64,000 bases of DNA from Strigamia acuminata (taxonomy: Eukaryota; Arthropoda; Chilopoda; Geophilomorpha; Linotaeniidae), in contig OX442317.1 in the NCBI GenBank assembly GCA_949358305.1, positions 11,906,186 through 11,970,185 on the forward strand. Direction: 5' to 3'. Both the position numbers and the translations under genes were made by a program. A model generated the notes under the pieces. It saw only the letters and a program-made list of their open reading frames with translations. It was not told the DNA's origin and made no database searches. Each line of letters opens with the position of its first letter. Within the stretch, counting starts at the first letter, position 1. Of this stretch, positions 62,001 to 64,000 are shown piece after piece.

Positions 62001-64000
62001 AAAAGACTTGGGATTTTTGTGCTAAGGGGGTGATCCAGGTGTATCTCGTTGCATCGTCAATAACGGTGAGAACGAAGCGAGCACCACCAAATGAAGGAAC
62101 TGGATATGGCCCCCAAACATCCATATGTAAGAGGTCAAGAGGTTTGGAGGTACAAGGATGAGGATCCGGCTTATGAGAAGCCCTAATAGATTTTGCAATC
62201 CGACAATCATTGCACGCCAATTCTTGCAACACTTCCGCAGGTTCAAGCCCATAAACGTTGTCATTATTTGCTAACAACCGCATCGCGTTGGTGTGTAGAT
62301 GGCCAAGGCGACTATGCCACAACCCGGTTGCATCCTTGACAGAAGCGGGATGGGCAAGGGTTTTCTTTGGCAATTGGACAGGATTGGCAAGAGTCTTCTT
62401 TTGTGATTGAGAAGAATTGCCAGTGGATTGGACGGGAAGAGGAGATGGAATGGGCAAAGGACTGCTTGGGATGTGTTGGATAACATCAGCATAGGATGGG
62501 GTTGGCGGGTTGATGAAGACGGGCAAGGATTGTGGAACAGGATTGGTGGCAACCGAGATTGACGTCGGGACCTCCGTCGCAGGTAATGGTGGCATTTGAA
62601 TCCTAAAATCCGAGATGTGCTGTTGCTGTGACTTCTGTTTCTTCGGCTTCGGAATCTTCACGATGTCCTCTTCCGTCGTGACAAATGTCTGTACGGATGA
62701 TTGTCGGACAATCGGTGAAGTCGTAACAGCAACGGTCGGATTAGTACACAATCCGTCGACATAATAAAGTCCTCCCTTTTCCTTCGCTCGCAAAATAGCA
62801 CTTGTAATGTCCGTTTGATAGACGTTTATTTCTCCATTGAAAATGTGGATGTGGTGACGAGTTTTGTCAATTTTTGACACTGAGATTAAATTCGCCTCGA
62901 AATTTGGCGCATAAAGCACATTTGTCAACGTCACATTACAATGAGAATTGTCCACACGTGTTTGTAACGCAAGGGTTCCTCTGCCGGTCACCTGTGATTT
63001 TCCCTGTCCCAATTCGATGTCAAATGGGACAATGTTCATGAACTCAGAAAACCACGACCTCACGTGGGAGACGTGGTCTGTGGCACCGCAATCAACTATC
63101 CATTCGTTGGATTGCATCAGGTGAGCGACAGGATGTTCAACAATCTGTGGGGCATTGACGAAAAATACTGCGTTGCGAACCGGATGGGAACTTCCTCTCG
63201 GGCGATTGTCCTCGGGTTTGGATGCCGAGTTCTTGCCACGCTTCTTGCTTTTGCTGCGAGAACGTTGGAAAGTTGCCGTTGGTTGTTGATTCCGGTCGTC
63301 ACGCTTCGGATATGGGCACTTGTTAGCGTAGTGGCCCATTTCTTGACAGTTGAAACATTTAACCTGCGATAATGGACGGCGCGGACGTGAACTTTGACGA
63401 GATTGCTGCTGATTTTGGGCAGATGCGTGAGCCGGTGATGAAACATTGTGTAACCCTACTGATTTAAGGCGAAGGTATTCGGAAATTAACTGTTCAGACA
63501 CTTTTGTCGGTGTGAAGTTCGCTTCAGGCCAGTTATAGATGGCAAATGTGGCCTGAGCGTATTCCGAGGGCAGGCGATGCAGGTATTGGTAAGCGTGATG
63601 CTTATCCGATACTTCCTCCTTCATATCTGTGAGCTGGCGTACATGCAGATCGACGCGACTGACGAAATCGACCATGTCCTCGTTTGGCTCGAGGTGCAAA
63701 CTCAAAAATTGCCATCTCATGGCTGCTTGACGAGCCAAGGAACTAGGAGCAAAAATTTTAGTGAGAATATCCCACGCCTGTTTGGGAGTGTTGGCATTGT
63801 CCAAAGTCGAGCGTTTTGCTTCACTCACATGGCAGTATATATGTCCTAACGCCTTATCCTTTTTCATCATGTATTTTTCCGTTTCCTTGGGTGTCAAAGT
63901 CAGTAAATACTCCGCTTCTTTCTCCTCGGTGACATGCCTCCAAAGCCCTTCGGACTTTAGAAGCATGCACATCGCTCGACGCCACGATTCGTAATTGTTT
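59038..64000 (-). CDS. Element E gag-pol polyprotein, 5' end outside the window
   Basis: Open from the window edge to the stop at 59038, over 1650 codons; the edge reads NNYESWRRAMCML, so only the gag N-terminus is missing. Zinc knuckle CFNCQEMGHYANKC (about 63314-63356); protease DCGATDH (about 63080-63105); integrase HHCC and DDE (LLHMDVWGP, RTDRGGEF, NGTAERINRT); Asp-rich linker; MBD-like module (about 60655-60835; WVREEHLRK, DVYYFP, RLRSR); RT with LIYVDDIVLFY; RNase H with TDASWAS, TMEAE and DIFTKW. No stop or shift, so E may be active if its 5' end is whole. Confidence 0.93.
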   Translation of the reverse strand, partial: NNYESWRRAMCMLLKSEGLWRHVTEEKEAEYLLTLTPKETEKYMMKKDKALGHIYCHVSEAKRSTLDNANTPKQAWDILTKIFAPSSLARQAAMRWQFLSLHLEPNEDMVDFVSRVDLHVRQLTDMKEEVSDKHHAYQYLHRLPSEYAQATFAIYNWPEANFTPTKVSEQLISEYLRLKSVGLHNVSSPAHASAQNQQQSRQSSRPRRPLSQVKCFNCQEMGHYANKCPYPKRDDRNQQPTATFQRSRSKSKKRGKNSASKPEDNRPRGSSHPVRNAVFFVNAPQIVEHPVAHLMQSNEWIVDCGATDHVSHVRSWFSEFMNIVPFDIELGQGKSQVTGRGTLALQTRVDNSHCNVTLTNVLYAPNFEANLISVSKIDKTRHHIHIFNGEINVYQTDITSAILRAKEKGGLYYVDGLCTNPTVAVTTSPIVRQSSVQTFVTTEEDIVKIPKPKKQKSQQQHISDFRIQMPPLPATEVPTSISVATNPVPQSLPVFINPPTPSYADVIQHIPSSPLPIPSPLPVQSTGNSSQSQKKTLANPVQLPKKTLAHPASVKDATGLWHSRLGHLHTNAMRLLANNDNVYGLEPAEVLQELACNDCRIAKSIRASHKPDPHPCTSKPLDLLHMDVWGPYPVPSFGGARFVLTVIDDATRYTWITPLAQKSQVFSCFKEIVARVERVANTRVKAIRTDRGGEFMSNEFQQYLKDKGIQSQRTNPSSPQMNGTAERINRTMADHIRAVQEETKLPAALWAEIAVNFAYIKNRSPHSRLNNQVPYILWRQRALSLRHLRKIGSKCWVHFTAPGRRKLDPRAWEGFLVGYATGTRGYRVWNPVDNSVTESIHVRIDEHQSYKKTLKAQNGNRYPTFEEPDVGQQHHVSFDDSVQYLDWPKQDSDEDSSNASDDSNDDPDDDDDDGNREVSRSISIPLVHLSPLATPERQLLEACALALPGSADMRRSVSHSTFFQEEQDTDDDIDQLNDDAIRSYADSQQFDSPNISSAPVTSPDLSPPGTPSRFVTLRRRQGGNILQHTLPIFDQGAMSPLPTGSTLVPAHGNRTSFMWRYVGGDTVFSRWVREEHLRKDQRTGSIDADVYYFPQPGMRLRSRNEIEAFCQVNELPYNPELFFFGVMEHSLPLIPPARHAAHLCRTEPSSYSEISTFPDAPMWREAVDYELNIFKERQVYQEVPKPPNATVLGCKWIFKLKTDLSGKISCYRARLVAQGFLQTIGVDYDEVFSPVVNFVLIRLFFCLLVVLRGWKDAHLDVKSAYLYGDLKHKVYMRIPAGATCTTPGNVWLLVRSLYGLHQSGREWYEKLDGTLRALGFRKMPACNCVYIYGNCAIMLIYVDDIVLFYASDTVLTRIIRLISSKFDIVNLGPITKLLGVEFIRDAGRTFITQRGYITKLVKKFEISINRLVKVPVTPGTTLVKGSTENLPDFPYRSLIGSLLFLASRTRPDILFSVISLSQFNTCYDKTHIRALSQVLQYVANTVDYRIELSNCNSSQLWAFTDASWASEPTTSLSFGGYVNFIGNVPIGWSCRKQSTVACSTMEAEILSLVECVKESFWLDHIYSEFPVLNRQSRPMIYSDALSAIQFTENDVENSKTKHIRVKYHWLREWYKAGYFDLHKVSGEQNIADIFTKWLSSERLKSLISKIFRH

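Larger units (their letters stand above)
58256..64000 (-). mobile_element. Copia element E (A family), continues past the window
   Basis: 3' LTR, polypurine tract and an open gag-pol on the minus strand; the 5' leader and 5' LTR lie outside. It is inserted in D2's pol linker. Closely related to A throughout. Confidence 0.93.

Noticed and set aside
1-64000. CRISPR arrays, bacterial operons, ribosome binding sites, tRNA or rRNA genes
   Set aside because: No regularly spaced repeat with unique spacers, no Shine-Dalgarno-led genes. tRNA-like strings are only the 12-16 bp primer sites of retroelements; no cloverleaf with a full B box was found.

Overview
This is eukaryotic, almost certainly animal DNA. 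The likeliest source is an arthropod or another small-genome invertebrate: AT-rich intergenic DNA, introns of about 60 bp, a Tc1/mariner relic, Nup98-derived and caspase-derived genes, and many Ty1/copia elements primed by initiator tRNA-Met. The species cannot be named from the sequence. About two thirds of the window is retrotransposon, much of it nested.

Layout. 1-8 kb: a dead Tc1-like transposase and AT-rich DNA with dispersed repeats and one CTCF-like site. 8.1-9.2 kb: an intronless gene joining the Rae1-binding GLEBS motif and FG repeats of Nup98 to a C-terminal RING finger. 9.8-12 kb: two small unrecognised intronless genes. The second is cut by copia element A (11791-26330, target duplication AGTGG). 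A is itself cut inside pol by a complete, antisense copia element B (17544-24730, target duplication CCTTC). 26.3-31 kb: the end of the cut host gene, a 301-aa unknown gene, and a three-exon caspase homologue that has lost both catalytic residues. 31.3-51.4 kb: a GC-rich complex repeat built on the decamer GGGCCGTAAC. Copia element C (32120-48394) sits in it, and C's gag is split by a 9.76-kb non-autonomous LTR element F with 1924-bp LTRs. 51.4-58.3 kb: a tandem pair of partial copia elements D1 and D2 (minus strand). 58.3-64 kb: element E, a relative of A, open to the window edge (minus strand).

The most striking signals are these. (1) A methyl-CpG-binding-domain-like (MBD) module lies between integrase and reverse transcriptase in every copia polyprotein here, including the distant C family. 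(2) The Nup98-GLEBS/RING fusion. (3) The caspase-like protein with Tyr for His and Asp for Cys. (4) Covarying hairpins in the 3' UTR and LTRs shared by A, B, D and E. (5) A chain of small exon-like segments with good splice sites, antisense to element F, inside its long LTR. All family calls come from reading motifs. No database search was run.
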